From positions 124,001 to 188,000 of the forward strand of contig NZ_JABWCS010000217.1 of assembly GCF_013359945.1 (NCBI RefSeq): a stretch of DNA of 64,000 nt. The letters are read 5' to 3'. Made by a program: the position numbers and the translations under genes. How positions within the stretch are numbered: position 1 is the stretch's first letter; each line of letters opens with the position of its first letter. The stretch comes from Paenibacillus agri. Its GTDB lineage: Bacteria > Bacillota > Bacilli > Paenibacillales > Paenibacillaceae. The notes under the pieces were generated by a model. The model worked only from the letters and a program-made list of their open reading frames with translations, was not told the DNA's origin and searched no databases. Below are positions 1 to 8,697 of the stretch, piece by piece.

Positions 1-824
1 AATTTTACAAAAATATCACCGAGCGTCGGCTCATTCGAGTGAATCGCCATCAGTTCTCCGCTGCGGATCAACTCGTTAATACGGATCGCCCCTGCTGCAT
101 TCTTTCCTACAATCTCCGGGCCCTTCGGTGTCGTCAGGGTAATGGTCTGGTCCCCGTGTTGCAGTCTTAACTGCAACGGGGTATCCAGCGCAGAAATTTC
201 GCCATTGTTCAAAAAAGCAACCCGATCGCACAGCGCTTCCGCCTCCTGCATGTTGTGCGTAGTCAGGAAGATCGTCGTCCCCTCCCGGTTTAACCGCCGC
301 AGGGTCTCATGAATCTGCAGGACATTGACCGGATCGAGTGCAGATGTCGGCTCATCGAGGAACAGAATCTCCGGGCGGTGAAGAATGGCCCTGGCCAGTG
401 TAACTCTCTGCTTCATCCCCTTGGACAACCGCTGCACCAACGTATTTCGATCAGCCGAGAGATTCACAGCATCGAGCACACCTTCAAGCGACTTTTCAGG
501 TACGCCATACAAACGGCAGAACAGAACCAGATTGTCATAGACGCTAAGACGATCATATAGGCCGCTATTATCTGTCAGAATTCCGATTCGCCCCAAGTAA
601 CTTGCTTTGCTGCTGCGGTCTGGAGCTATTCCAAATACCGTTACCCTTCCGGATGTAAAGCGTAGTTGAGAAGTCAGTATCTTCACCGTCGTTGTTTTCC
701 CTGAGCCGCTGGGTCCAAGAAATCCGAATATTTCTCCTTTCTGCACCTGGAAGCTAAGATTCTTCAGCGCCTGCTTCTTTTGGTACATTTTCGCAAGATT
801 ATCTACCTCGATGATGCTTTCCAT
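1..824 (-). CDS. ABC transporter ATP-binding protein (3' end outside window)
   Basis: About 274 codons are visible from an ATG at 824; the gene runs off the left edge. The protein is the nucleotide-binding subunit of an ABC exporter and would hydrolyse ATP at the inner face of the membrane. Visible motifs in order are a Walker A (GPSGSGKTTT, about residues 38-47), a signature LSKGMKQR, a Walker B ending ILFLDEPTSALDP and a switch histidine in TTHNMQEAE. The part after the ATPase core looks like the C-terminal extension of drug or antibiotic exporters, but the substrate cannot be told. A GGGTGA ribosome site lies just before the start. It follows the LytTR/ABC hybrid on the same strand and is probably co-transcribed with it; the permease should lie beyond the window. 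Confidence 0.9.
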   Translation of the reverse strand, partial: MESIIEVDNLAKMYQKKQALKNLSFQVQKGEIFGFLGPSGSGKTTTVKILTSQLRFTSGRVTVFGIAPDRSSKASYLGRIGILTDNSGLYDRLSVYDNLVLFCRLYGVPEKSLEGVLDAVNLSADRNTLVQRLSKGMKQRVTLARAILHRPEILFLDEPTSALDPVNVLQIHETLRRLNREGTTIFLTTHNMQEAEALCDRVAFLNNGEISALDTPLQLRLQHGDQTITLTTPKGPEIVGKNAAGAIRINELIRSGELMAIHSNEPTLGDIFVK

Positions 825-830
825 GACGAT

Positions 831-944
831 TCACCCACTATTGCTTAGTAGCCTTTTCAAGCTCACGGCAAGACTATCGCGAATAAGGCCAAACAGCAAT
901 AAATCCCCCATGAAAAGCGCAGTCAGGGGGATGAATGGAGTCAT
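831..944 (-). CDS. possible 37-residue hydrophobic small protein
   Basis: A 37-codon reading frame fills the gap between the LytTR hybrid gene and the ABC ATPase gene. It starts MTPFIPLTALFMGDLLLFGL, one hydrophobic stretch of about 20 residues, followed by a basic part (VSLKRLL). It ends seven bases before the ATPase start. There is no strong ribosome site, so it could be a real membrane peptide of the transporter, a remnant of a permease, or chance. I do not recognise it. Confidence 0.3.
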   Translation of the reverse strand: MTPFIPLTALFMGDLLLFGLIRDSLAVSLKRLLSNSG

Positions 945-966
945 TTCAGGGTTGAACAATCAGGCG

Positions 967-2022
967 CTACAGCCCCACAATATTCTTGATTTCTTCGAAT
1001 CGGGTCTTGGACATCGGGATCATTGACTTCTTGTCGTCACGGATAACTAAGCTGTAGCTGTTGCGTGTCCAAGTAATCAATTCGGACGCATGATTAAGAT
1101 TTACGAGGTAGGAACGATGGCAGCGGTAGAACTGATAAGGGGCAAGCTTCTCCTCCAGTTCTGTCAATGTCCACGCCGTCGTGAGGTCACCTATGCTTGT
1201 ATGGATATGCGATAGCCCATCGCTGCTTTCAATATAATAAATGTCCGCCGGGTCTACGAAGACAAATTTGTCATCCGCTTTGATCATCAGCTTTTCCAGC
1301 TTGGCCACCGTTACACGTGAAACATTTGGATCACTTTCTGGATCGAGTTCTTCTGTTCCTTGCACGGTCTGCTCAGAGGCTTCCGGTTCGTCCTGCGTCG
1401 TAACCGGGTATAGTCCTCCCTCCGTTAACCGGTAGATATGATCGGAAAGGAACATGGCCTGCTCCATTGTCGAACAAGTAACGAGTATCACTTTGCCACG
1501 ATCGACAAGAGCGGTGATCAATTTTCTGAGAATGATACAGCTCTCAAGATCGAGATTTTGCTCCGGGTTCTCCCATATAACAAGCTCAGGATTGTGGATG
1601 AGACTTCGCGCCAAGTTAAGCAGCCGTTTCTCAGAATAGCTGAGTCTGGAGATTAACACCTTGGCATGGCCTTCAAGCCCCACCAGCGTCAACAGTTCAC
1701 TAGCCGGCATTCGAGTGGTGTATAGCCGTCCCCAAAAGGTCAAATAATCGGCTACCTTCATTCGATCATATAATCCGTCATCCAAAAAGCAGCAGCCGAC
1801 GCGATGCACGATTTCAGAACGGTTCATCAGCAGACGCTCACTGCGGTAGAGCGCCTGGATTCCAAGCCCAGACGGCTCGCCCAGAACGGAGCGGATAAAC
1901 TGACGGCCATGCTCATAATTACACTGCACCACCGCACACTGTCCAGCCATCAGCTCCAGTTCCACTGATGACGATGCAGCATTGCTTTTTCCAGCTTCAC
2001 TTTGTATTTGCAATACGGTCAT
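967..2022 (-). CDS. LytTR DNA-binding protein with degenerate ABC-ATPase N-terminus
   Basis: A 351-residue protein of two parts. Residues about 1-210 follow the ABC ATPase plan with a signature-like LSYSEKRLL, a Walker-B-like LVIWENP and a switch region (LVTCSTMEQ). The Walker A is lost: the P-loop position reads QCNYEHGRQF. Residues about 245-350 are a LytTR DNA-binding domain (FVDPADIYYIES, then YRCHRSYLVNLNHA). By family knowledge LytTR domains bind promoter direct repeats; the ATPase half probably senses or pairs with the neighbouring ABC ATPase instead of hydrolysing ATP. I chose the ATG at 2022 because AGGAGG sits 10 bases before it; an ATG at 2049 has no such site. It probably autoregulates the downstream ABC exporter. 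Confidence 0.8.
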   Translation of the reverse strand: MTVLQIQSEAGKSNAASSSVELELMAGQCAVVQCNYEHGRQFIRSVLGEPSGLGIQALYRSERLLMNRSEIVHRVGCCFLDDGLYDRMKVADYLTFWGRLYTTRMPASELLTLVGLEGHAKVLISRLSYSEKRLLNLARSLIHNPELVIWENPEQNLDLESCIILRKLITALVDRGKVILVTCSTMEQAMFLSDHIYRLTEGGLYPVTTQDEPEASEQTVQGTEELDPESDPNVSRVTVAKLEKLMIKADDKFVFVDPADIYYIESSDGLSHIHTSIGDLTTAWTLTELEEKLAPYQFYRCHRSYLVNLNHASELITWTRNSYSLVIRDDKKSMIPMSKTRFEEIKNIVGL

Positions 2023-2093
2023 ACGTATCCGGCCTCCTGTCATCTCCATAACGGAGTATTACATATCATTACTCAATATATTCCGATTGTAAC

Positions 2094-2467
2094 CTACAAT
2101 AGAAGGTTGAACCATATGCTTCCATGGTCGGGTGAAGACACACCTTCCTTATTCTTGTGCTCAACCATTGAGGCACCACATCCGCAAGTTATGGCTTTAA
2201 CTGTAGCCGTGGCTGCTTCTCTTGTCTTTGTTCTGATTTTTTTGAGCTGCCATTTGCCCCAGGCGCGGAGCTCGTTCTCTACGAGACCACCATGCCAGTA
2301 ATCAACTTTGAATTGCTCCACTTCCCGTTTCGCATCTGCTGTAAGATCAGAAGCAGTGACCAGCAGAGTCAAGATATAATCATGATTTCTTTTGGCTCCA
2401 CCAATTCACTTACCGTCATAACCTTGATCCCGGAAATACAGCGATAGCAATCTTTCAGAGTAAACAA
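2094..2467 (-). pseudogene. frameshifted Mrr-like restriction endonuclease remnant
   Basis: A TTG at 2467 preceded by AGGAGG (7-base spacing) opens a frame that stops at 2369 after 32 codons. A second frame then reads VTASDLTADAKREVEQF and a region with WHGGLVE, then a short CGCG zinc-ribbon-like piece near the end, stopping at 2094. VTASDLTADAK resembles the tail of Mrr-type endonuclease domains (typically TS-x-FT-x-x-A). The two frames probably once formed one protein, now broken by a frameshift. The catalytic part is absent, so this is most likely a fragment; a pair of coupled small genes (TTGA overlap) is the alternative. Confidence 0.45.
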
Positions 2468-2683
2468 GATGAAACCTCCTCTTAAACCTGTACTCAAGTA
2501 AGGTTTTAGTTCACTTTTCGCCAGACTCGCACTGCACAGTGCAATTCGTGCTATTCACTTTTATCTATCTTATTTCATCTCGACTTCATTTAATTGAAAT
2601 TCATTTTTGGCGTTCGACACAACGATAGGAGAGTGCAATACTTCTCAAATACGAATCTATTCCTAAACTGCACAACCACCCAC

Positions 2684-2845
2684 TTACTCATCCTTCCCCA
2701 ACATCAGGCTGTACTCATTCAGCAGCTTGTCCAACTCTTGAGACTTCAACAGAACTACTCCTGAAGTAATTCCTGATCTATCCGCCAAATCGTGTAACTC
2801 GCCGCGCAACAGTTCGATTTTGTCCTGAAAATCCAGTTTATTCAA
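2684..2845 (-). CDS. Spo0E family sporulation regulatory aspartyl-phosphatase
   Basis: This 53-residue protein starts with TTG after a GGAAGG ribosome site. It carries the Spo0E family hallmark SQELDKLLNEY at residues 35-45, preceded by a helix (KIELLRGELHDLA). The family forms two-helix hairpins that strip phosphate from Spo0A-P, the master sporulation regulator, and so delay sporulation; the conserved SQELD motif supplies the active-site contact. Size and motif match the small members of the family (50-80 residues). It stands alone, which is usual for these genes. The identification is from the motif; which response regulator it acts on is not visible. Confidence 0.8.
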   Translation of the reverse strand: MNKLDFQDKIELLRGELHDLADRSGITSGVVLLKSQELDKLLNEYSLMLGKDE

Positions 2846-2930
2846 GCGTATGGCCCTTCCTTTCTTAAGGAAAGCTGACTACGTCTTCTACATCTTTTGC
2901 TGCCAAGTATTTAGCTCTTTTGGGAGCCCT

Positions 2931-3476
2931 CTATTCCCTGGAGAAAAATAACCCCAAAAAAGAACCATGAGCATTCGAAAAATCAATAGTTCCCCCTAGA
3001 AAATACCCAATTGAAATAAAAATCGCACACCAGCATAGGGCTCCGAGGCCCGAGTAGATTATATATTTTCGTGGGTTCATGGCGCTTATCCCTGCCAGAT
3101 AACAAGTCAGATAGCGGAACCCTGGAATATAGTAGCCGATGCATATCGCCCAGGGGCCGTAGCGCTGAAACCAGCTCTCTGTTTTCTCTAACCTTTTGGT
3201 CGTGAGCCTGACCCATTTTCCATACTTCCACAGCAACGGCTTGCCGAACTTCCGCCCAAGGGCGTAACTGCACAACATGCCACTCATAGCCCCAAGGACG
3301 CTGACCACAAGGGATATCGGAAAATAAAGCAGCCCAATGGAAGAAAGATAGCCAACAATCGTCATGAGAACTTCATCAGGCACAGGCAAACCAATAATAC
3401 CAAGCGCAAGGCATAGAAAGATGGCAATGTAACCGTACTGGATAACGATATCTTGTAAGAAAGCGATGATGTCCAC
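2931..3476 (-). CDS. DedA family membrane protein
   Basis: A 181-residue polytopic membrane protein of the DedA/SNARE-associated family, whose members include undecaprenyl-phosphate and phospholipid flippases. Features visible are the N-terminal hydrophobic helices, the conserved GLPVPDEVLM loop, a GxxxG-rich second segment (GAMSGMLCSYALGRKFGK) and the later motif R-x-P-like GFRYLTCYLAGI. Start ATG at 3476. The last residues (FSRE) are short compared with typical 200-residue members, so the C-terminal tail may be slightly trimmed. No operon partner is evident. Confidence 0.85.
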   Translation of the reverse strand: MDIIAFLQDIVIQYGYIAIFLCLALGIIGLPVPDEVLMTIVGYLSSIGLLYFPISLVVSVLGAMSGMLCSYALGRKFGKPLLWKYGKWVRLTTKRLEKTESWFQRYGPWAICIGYYIPGFRYLTCYLAGISAMNPRKYIIYSGLGALCWCAIFISIGYFLGGTIDFSNAHGSFLGLFFSRE

Positions 3477-3720
3477 ACTCCAGTTCTAATGGCTTTGGGC
3501 AAGGAAGACTGTCCTCGTCTCCTGGATGATTCATCGCCCTTTCAGGTATCTTAATGACTTCCTTGTCAATAAATCTAGTACCGAATTGTCACATGACGCT
3601 TTCAAGGTAGCAGGATGTCATAGATGACGAAATGCAACTTGTTGGTGTGACAACTCCTTTGCGATACTGGGCTCAGCCGATGGTTAAAAGGCAAATTTAA
3701 TAGTTAAGGAGATATCATTT

Positions 3721-5790
3721 ATGAAGAATACGAAGAATATGAAGAACACGAAGAAATGGATTCGCAAGAATCGCGCAGTTCTACTATTAACTGTTCTGGT
3801 GTTAACGGGTACGGTCATTAACGCTTGTACGGAAGTAGGGAACGCAGCTAATAGCCCGCAGACTCCCCCGCCAGTTACATCTGAGGTTACCAGCCTGAAG
3901 GCGCCGCAGGATGCCAAGCAACTGGAGGGACCGCGGGATTCCAAGGAACTGGAGACCTTTGCAGATGGCGTTTTTGCGGATGCGATGAAAAAGTATAATA
4001 CGGTTGGTTCTAATTTCGCGGTCGTTTCGAATGGGAAAGTGCTATTAAGCAAGGGGTACGGTTATGCCGACAGGGAAAATAAAATTCCGGTAGACAGCAG
4101 CACCGTTTTCCAAATTGGTTCTGTGACGAAGCAGTTCACGGCATTGGCAGCTATGCAGCTGGTCGATAAGGGGAAAATTGATTTGCATCACGATATCCAG
4201 GAATACCTGGGAGGGATGAAGGTACCGAATAAAACTGGCAAAAAACTGACAATGTACGATCTGCTTACGTATACCAGCGGCTTTGACAAACCGGATATCC
4301 TCTCGGGATCGAAGCCGGAATATGTGAAGCAATTCTACCCGATGAAGGAGGCTCTTGAAGCGAATATGCCGACGATTGTCAGACCTCCGGGGGAAGCGTA
4401 CACCTACGATAACTTTGGGTTCACACTGGCGGGGTATGCGGTAGGGCAAGTAGCGGGCACGTCATACGCCCAGTATATGGAGGACAATATTTTCAAGCCG
4501 CTGGGCATGAACTCGACGAATGTGCGGTTTAAACCCGAACTGCTCAGCAGAATGGCTGCCCATTATGATCCTAAAGGCAAGCTAATCCCCTTGGAGGGAT
4601 TCATACCAACCGATCGGCCTAGCGGCGGCATGGTATCCAACGCAGATGACATGGTGAAGTACCTTATGATGCATCTGAACAACGGAACATATGAAGGCAA
4701 ACAAATCTTAAGTGCCAAGAGCATTGAGCAAATGCACACCTACCAGGTGTTCCCTGATAAAGACTACCCTGTCACAACCATCGGATTTGAAGGCTACTTC
4801 AAAGAGAAGATGAATGGTCAACATGTGGTTATCAAAGGGGGAAATGTGACTGGTCATTCGTCCTTGATTGTTCTTCTTCCAGAGAAAAACACAGCGTTCT
4901 ACATGTCCTACAATAACGACTCTATGATGAGTCTCGACGTGTATGAGGAATTTATGAATCATTACTATCCGAAAAAAGAAGCGGCTCCAAAGCCATCCTA
5001 TTCGGCAATCAGTGAGCAGCAGGCCAAGGACTACGTGGGATTGTACCAAAACACGCGTCTTGGATCCATGCGGACCCTCGTTTCCTATTCAAACGGAAAA
5101 TTGTTTACGGAGACAGGAGATCTGGGCAAGAGTACGCTGAAAATGATCCACCCGTTACTCTTTGAAGATGAAGCCGGCAATAAAGTAGCCTTTCAAAAAA
5201 ATGGGGCCGGCAAAATCACCTATTTCTATTACATGGCACTTCCGCACTACGTGGGTTATGCACAAAAATTAAATAGAGATTTGCCATTCACTGATGTACC
5301 TGCTGGCAGCAAGTATGCGTCTTATATTCAAAATCTCCGTGCCTTAAAGATCATGAACGGAAAGACAGCTACCCGCTTCGATCCGAATGGAAAGTTAACT
5401 CAGGGTGAGTTCTCAGCGCTGCTGCTACACGCCCATGGATGGGAAAGCATGCCTGATACGATTGAACCCAACAAGAAGCAGATGTTGTCCGGAGTGCCTA
5501 ATTATAAACCTAATTCTCCTATCACTAGAGAGATGGCGGCAGTGATGATCCAAAACCTGAGACAAGCTGAGCCTGGAACCAAGAAGGTTACATTGCGTGG
5601 CGAAACGGATGCCTGGGCAGTTAAAGCCATCACAACCCTTGTATCCCAAGGCATCATGGACCCGGATACCCAGATCAATAAGGACGGCTCCATCAACTTC
5701 CGTTCCAAGCAGCCACTGAAGCGGCAGGAAGCGAGCGCCTTATTGGATCTAGCATTTGATTACTACACATTGCCAATTGCCAAACGGTAA
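3721..5790 (+). CDS. class C beta-lactamase-type serine hydrolase with C-terminal SLH domains
   Basis: A 689-residue exported enzyme with AAGGAG before its ATG. The N-terminus is very basic and followed by a hydrophobic helix ending VINAC, which could be a lipobox. The beta-lactamase domain (about 70-410) has the SxxK motif SVTK with nucleophile Ser134, the Y-x-N motif Y229-D-N231, and a third box near GGNVTGHSS. After a linker of DUF3471 type (about 420-500), SLH-like segments follow (DVPAGSKYASYIQNLRAL, PITREMAAVMI and DAWAVKAITTLVSQGI), which would hold the enzyme to the cell wall. Family members are DD-peptidases, esterases or D-amino-acid amidases; the substrate is unknown. It is monocistronic and faces a hairpin shared with the next gene. 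Confidence 0.85.
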   Translation: MKNTKNMKNTKKWIRKNRAVLLLTVLVLTGTVINACTEVGNAANSPQTPPPVTSEVTSLKAPQDAKQLEGPRDSKELETFADGVFADAMKKYNTVGSNFAVVSNGKVLLSKGYGYADRENKIPVDSSTVFQIGSVTKQFTALAAMQLVDKGKIDLHHDIQEYLGGMKVPNKTGKKLTMYDLLTYTSGFDKPDILSGSKPEYVKQFYPMKEALEANMPTIVRPPGEAYTYDNFGFTLAGYAVGQVAGTSYAQYMEDNIFKPLGMNSTNVRFKPELLSRMAAHYDPKGKLIPLEGFIPTDRPSGGMVSNADDMVKYLMMHLNNGTYEGKQILSAKSIEQMHTYQVFPDKDYPVTTIGFEGYFKEKMNGQHVVIKGGNVTGHSSLIVLLPEKNTAFYMSYNNDSMMSLDVYEEFMNHYYPKKEAAPKPSYSAISEQQAKDYVGLYQNTRLGSMRTLVSYSNGKLFTETGDLGKSTLKMIHPLLFEDEAGNKVAFQKNGAGKITYFYYMALPHYVGYAQKLNRDLPFTDVPAGSKYASYIQNLRALKIMNGKTATRFDPNGKLTQGEFSALLLHAHGWESMPDTIEPNKKQMLSGVPNYKPNSPITREMAAVMIQNLRQAEPGTKKVTLRGETDAWAVKAITTLVSQGIMDPDTQINKDGSINFRSKQPLKRQEASALLDLAFDYYTLPIAKR

Positions 5791-5841
5791 TGAACGTAAA
5801 CCCTAATGCTGAATAAGTAAAAAACGGCCTTTAAAAATCAA

Positions 5842-5895
5842 AATGGCGGATGCCGACATACGAAGCACAATCACTCCGTATGCCGGCATCCGCCA
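5842..5895 (-). terminator. hairpin between convergent genes
   Basis: A long inverted repeat (GGCGGATGCCG...CGGCATCCGCC with extra CATACG/CGTATG pairing inside) lies between the convergent SLH hydrolase and kinase-regulator genes. On the minus strand it is followed by a T-rich run, so it terminates the kinase-regulator transcript and may also stop the opposite one. Confidence 0.7.
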
Positions 5896-5916
5896 CCATA
5901 ATACATACCTTTAAGG

Positions 5917-7722
5917 TTATTCCAGAAGCCCGGCCTCCCTGGCTTTTTGCACCGCTTCCTCCCGGTTGCGTACCCCCAGCTTCATATAAGCCGATGATGC
6001 ATAGTTTCGAACCGTACCATCGGATAAATACAACTTTGAAGCAATGCTTTTATATCGCAGCCCTTTGGATACGAACTGTAAAATTTCAAGCTCCCGCGGC
6101 GTTAATTCATAGGCCGATGACGCTTTGATTAGCGAAGGATCATCCCCGCTATTGTCCGCTTCCAGTTGGGCAAACAATTTGTGAGACATGCCCTGATCGA
6201 TCAGCGTACCCCTGCGGTAGACGGTGCGTATCGTTTCAGCCAGCTCTAACGGCTGCATGGACTTCAACAAGTATCCGTCCACCCCGCTTCGCATCGCCTC
6301 GAGAGCCTGTCTGGTATCTTCGAACGTGGTGAGAATCAGAATGCGGATGTCGGGCCACAATTCTTTTATCGTACGAGATGCGGTGATTCCATCCATATTC
6401 GGCATTTCCAGATCCATAAGCACCAGCTGCGGCTGAACCTGCCTGCACAGCTCGATCGCTTGCTCCCCATCCTCTGCCGTTCCAACAACCTGCAAATCCT
6501 GCTGTTCCTCCAGCAGAGTCCGCAGGCTTTCACGGATAAAGGGCTGATCATCGACAACCAACAGGCGAATGACTTCATCTTTAAGCTCCGTTTGTCTGGG
6601 CAGCGTACAGGTAACCAGAGTGCCTTCTCCCGGCTCCGTATAGACGGCCACATGGCCTTGTAAGTTCATCGCCCGCTCCTTCATGGCACTGAGGCCGAAG
6701 CCCTCCCTCCCCTGCTCCATCCCGCGGCCGTTATCTTGAATTTCAAGTCTCGTCTGCTGGGGTTCAAATTGCACGGATACCTTAATCTCTGTCGAGTTTC
6801 CGTGACGCACAGCATTCGTCAACGACTCTTGCAGGCAGCGATAGAGTGCTGTCTTCGCTTGCTTCGTTACAGGGTATTCCTCCCCGTAGGCATGAAAACG
6901 AACCGTCACCTTAGCATGCTCCTGAAACTCCTCTGCCAGCTTCCTTAAAGACTGAAGCAGCGGGAGCGCCTCATGCGGCGATTCGATTTGATGCACGTAA
7001 TTTCTGACTTCCTCCATATTTTGGCGGCCCAGGTTCAATAGGGATTCGAGCCTTTCCGTCCCTGTCTCCGTTGTCAGCTCAGGACGCAACGTTTCCAATC
7101 CCATAATGAGCGAAGTGTAGGCATGGCCGACGGTATCGTGAAGCTCTTTGGAGAGCCGGTTCCGCTCTTCGGCAAGCGTGATGCGCTCGATTTGGGACAG
7201 GTACTGCTCCAGCACAGCATTTTGGTCGCGGATAACTTCACCTTGACGAAAATTGAGCACGAGTAAATGGAAGGAGAATCCGAAGACATATGCCATCCCG
7301 ATGTGAACGGCCATGACCCAGTATTCACTCTGCTCTGCAAACAGCTTGATTATGGCGGGCAGGAGCAATATGGATACAGGCCCTGACCAGAGATAAGTCC
7401 TTTGCGCGCTGTGGGCAGCAATTAAAAAGGCATACAGCAGGAATGAGAAGTAGGCTTGCGGAAAAAATGCAGCCAGATACAAACACAACCCGCCCGAGAT
7501 CATGATTTCGGTAAACAGGTAGTATTTATAATCGAGCTGTAAGCAAAGCCATGGTACGGAAAAAGCAATCAGCTGCCACAGCATAAGGGCCACTATCGGC
7601 AGCGTAAAATATTCTTTCAGCTCTATAGTCGTAAATACGAGAGAAATGCTGCATATCAGACGGATTATGAACATGAGCCAGTCGTACCAGTACCATCGCT
7701 TGACCATATCGAACAAAACCAT
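5917..7722 (-). CDS. hybrid two-component protein: membrane histidine kinase fused to a NarL-type response regulator
   Basis: A single 601-residue frame contains both halves of a two-component system. Residues 1-170 are several membrane helices; a HisKA_3 dimerisation part carries the phospho-acceptor His195 (KELHDTVGH); an HATPase_c domain follows with NAVRHGN and DNGRGME. At about 385 the frame continues directly into a receiver domain (LLVVDDQPFIRESL; acceptor Asp437 in LMDLEMPNMDG), then a LuxR-type HTH (LTPRELEILQFVSKGL) to the end. In relatives these are two adjacent genes; here no stop separates them, so the DNA-binding domain would be tethered to the membrane. A start at ATG 7722 follows AGGGG. 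The stand-alone sensor-domain gene just upstream is a likely partner. A sequencing error or recent fusion cannot be excluded. Confidence 0.85.
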   Translation of the reverse strand: MVLFDMVKRWYWYDWLMFIIRLICSISLVFTTIELKEYFTLPIVALMLWQLIAFSVPWLCLQLDYKYYLFTEIMISGGLCLYLAAFFPQAYFSFLLYAFLIAAHSAQRTYLWSGPVSILLLPAIIKLFAEQSEYWVMAVHIGMAYVFGFSFHLLVLNFRQGEVIRDQNAVLEQYLSQIERITLAEERNRLSKELHDTVGHAYTSLIMGLETLRPELTTETGTERLESLLNLGRQNMEEVRNYVHQIESPHEALPLLQSLRKLAEEFQEHAKVTVRFHAYGEEYPVTKQAKTALYRCLQESLTNAVRHGNSTEIKVSVQFEPQQTRLEIQDNGRGMEQGREGFGLSAMKERAMNLQGHVAVYTEPGEGTLVTCTLPRQTELKDEVIRLLVVDDQPFIRESLRTLLEEQQDLQVVGTAEDGEQAIELCRQVQPQLVLMDLEMPNMDGITASRTIKELWPDIRILILTTFEDTRQALEAMRSGVDGYLLKSMQPLELAETIRTVYRRGTLIDQGMSHKLFAQLEADNSGDDPSLIKASSAYELTPRELEILQFVSKGLRYKSIASKLYLSDGTVRNYASSAYMKLGVRNREEAVQKAREAGLLE

Positions 7723-7828
7723 CAACCCCTAACGACCTTCAGTATGACATTACGTAATTAGTATTGAGTAAACCGCTATAGAGTAAACTACCACCCGGCG
7801 ACCTACGAGGCAAATCCGGGCGTAGCGT

Positions 7829-8410
7829 CTACCTGTTCACATGCTTGATCATCAGACGCGTGTAGCCGCCTATCCAGTACGCCAAGCGTCCCGCAAGTCT
7901 GTAGCTCACCATCATCAATACGACTCCTATGGCCGACACCATCACGGCTTTGGTAATGCTATCTACCCCCATAAAGGAAAGGTTGATAAACCGATAGAGG
8001 AATGGGGCCGCAATCAATACAAGTGGCGCTGCGTACAGCAAGACCGCACTGATCAGACTTAAAATCCCTATCGGGAATTTCAACAGCAGCCAGCCAATTG
8101 CGATCCAGTTGCGTACGTTCAGCAGCTCCTTTTTCGCTTGAAGCCAGCCCGACACATCCGGGCTCGCGGATTTAACGCAAGGCTCGGTGGTAATGTCCGT
8201 ATAGATCTTGGTCTGTACTCGTTCAAATTGCAGGAAGGCGGTCGTCGTCCGCAAAACGTGTGTCAGGAGAGGAACGCCCGCGACAGTAAACGAAAGACTC
8301 AAGCCCAAGGTTAGAGCGACCAGATAAAAGCTGAAGTAAAACATTCCTGTGACGAAAGTAAGCAGCAGGAAATAGCCGTTTTGAATAAAGATAACGACGG
8401 TTCTGGCCAT
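7829..8410 (-). CDS. stand-alone membrane sensor-domain protein
   Basis: A 193-residue membrane protein with about four hydrophobic segments: two near the N-terminus (FLLLTFVTGMFYFSFYLV and LGLSLSFTVAGVPLL) and two after residue 110. A soluble loop lies between. It looks like the putative sensor domain that sits at the N-terminus of NarL-partner histidine kinases in Gram-positive bacteria (PF13796 type), here without a kinase. The gene is directly upstream of the kinase-regulator fusion on the same strand (106-base gap), so it probably supplies or modulates its input. The start is uncertain: ATG at 8410 or GTG at 8422. Confidence 0.65.
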   Translation of the reverse strand: MARTVVIFIQNGYFLLLTFVTGMFYFSFYLVALTLGLSLSFTVAGVPLLTHVLRTTTAFLQFERVQTKIYTDITTEPCVKSASPDVSGWLQAKKELLNVRNWIAIGWLLLKFPIGILSLISAVLLYAAPLVLIAAPFLYRFINLSFMGVDSITKAVMVSAIGVVLMMVSYRLAGRLAYWIGGYTRLMIKHVNR

Positions 8411-8483
8411 CAAAGAGCCCACATCCTTTCCAAGTAGTAGATGTATTTTAAGGATCTTGATGTCAAATCCGCCAGTGTCATAA

Positions 8484-8495
8484 TGTCATATGACA
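8484..8495. promoter_or_regulatory. palindrome upstream of sensor-domain gene
   Basis: A perfect 12-base palindrome TGTCATATGACA lies about 75 bases before the sensor-domain gene, next to another GTGTCA. It could be an operator for the sensor/kinase locus. No bound protein can be named. Confidence 0.25.
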
Positions 8496-8697
8496 CAAAA
8501 TGAACGGAGTTATCCGCAGTAACGAGCGGGATAAGACCTCAACACATGATTTCTTCACTAAACATCGCGGAAAGATGCAGCGATCCCAGCTTACCGTCAA
8601 GCTTAGGCTTGGCTGACAAACTGTATTAAACGTGCTAGCATATTATCTAATCATGACGAATAATTACTACGCTTAGTATGGAGGAATTGGGAAGAAG

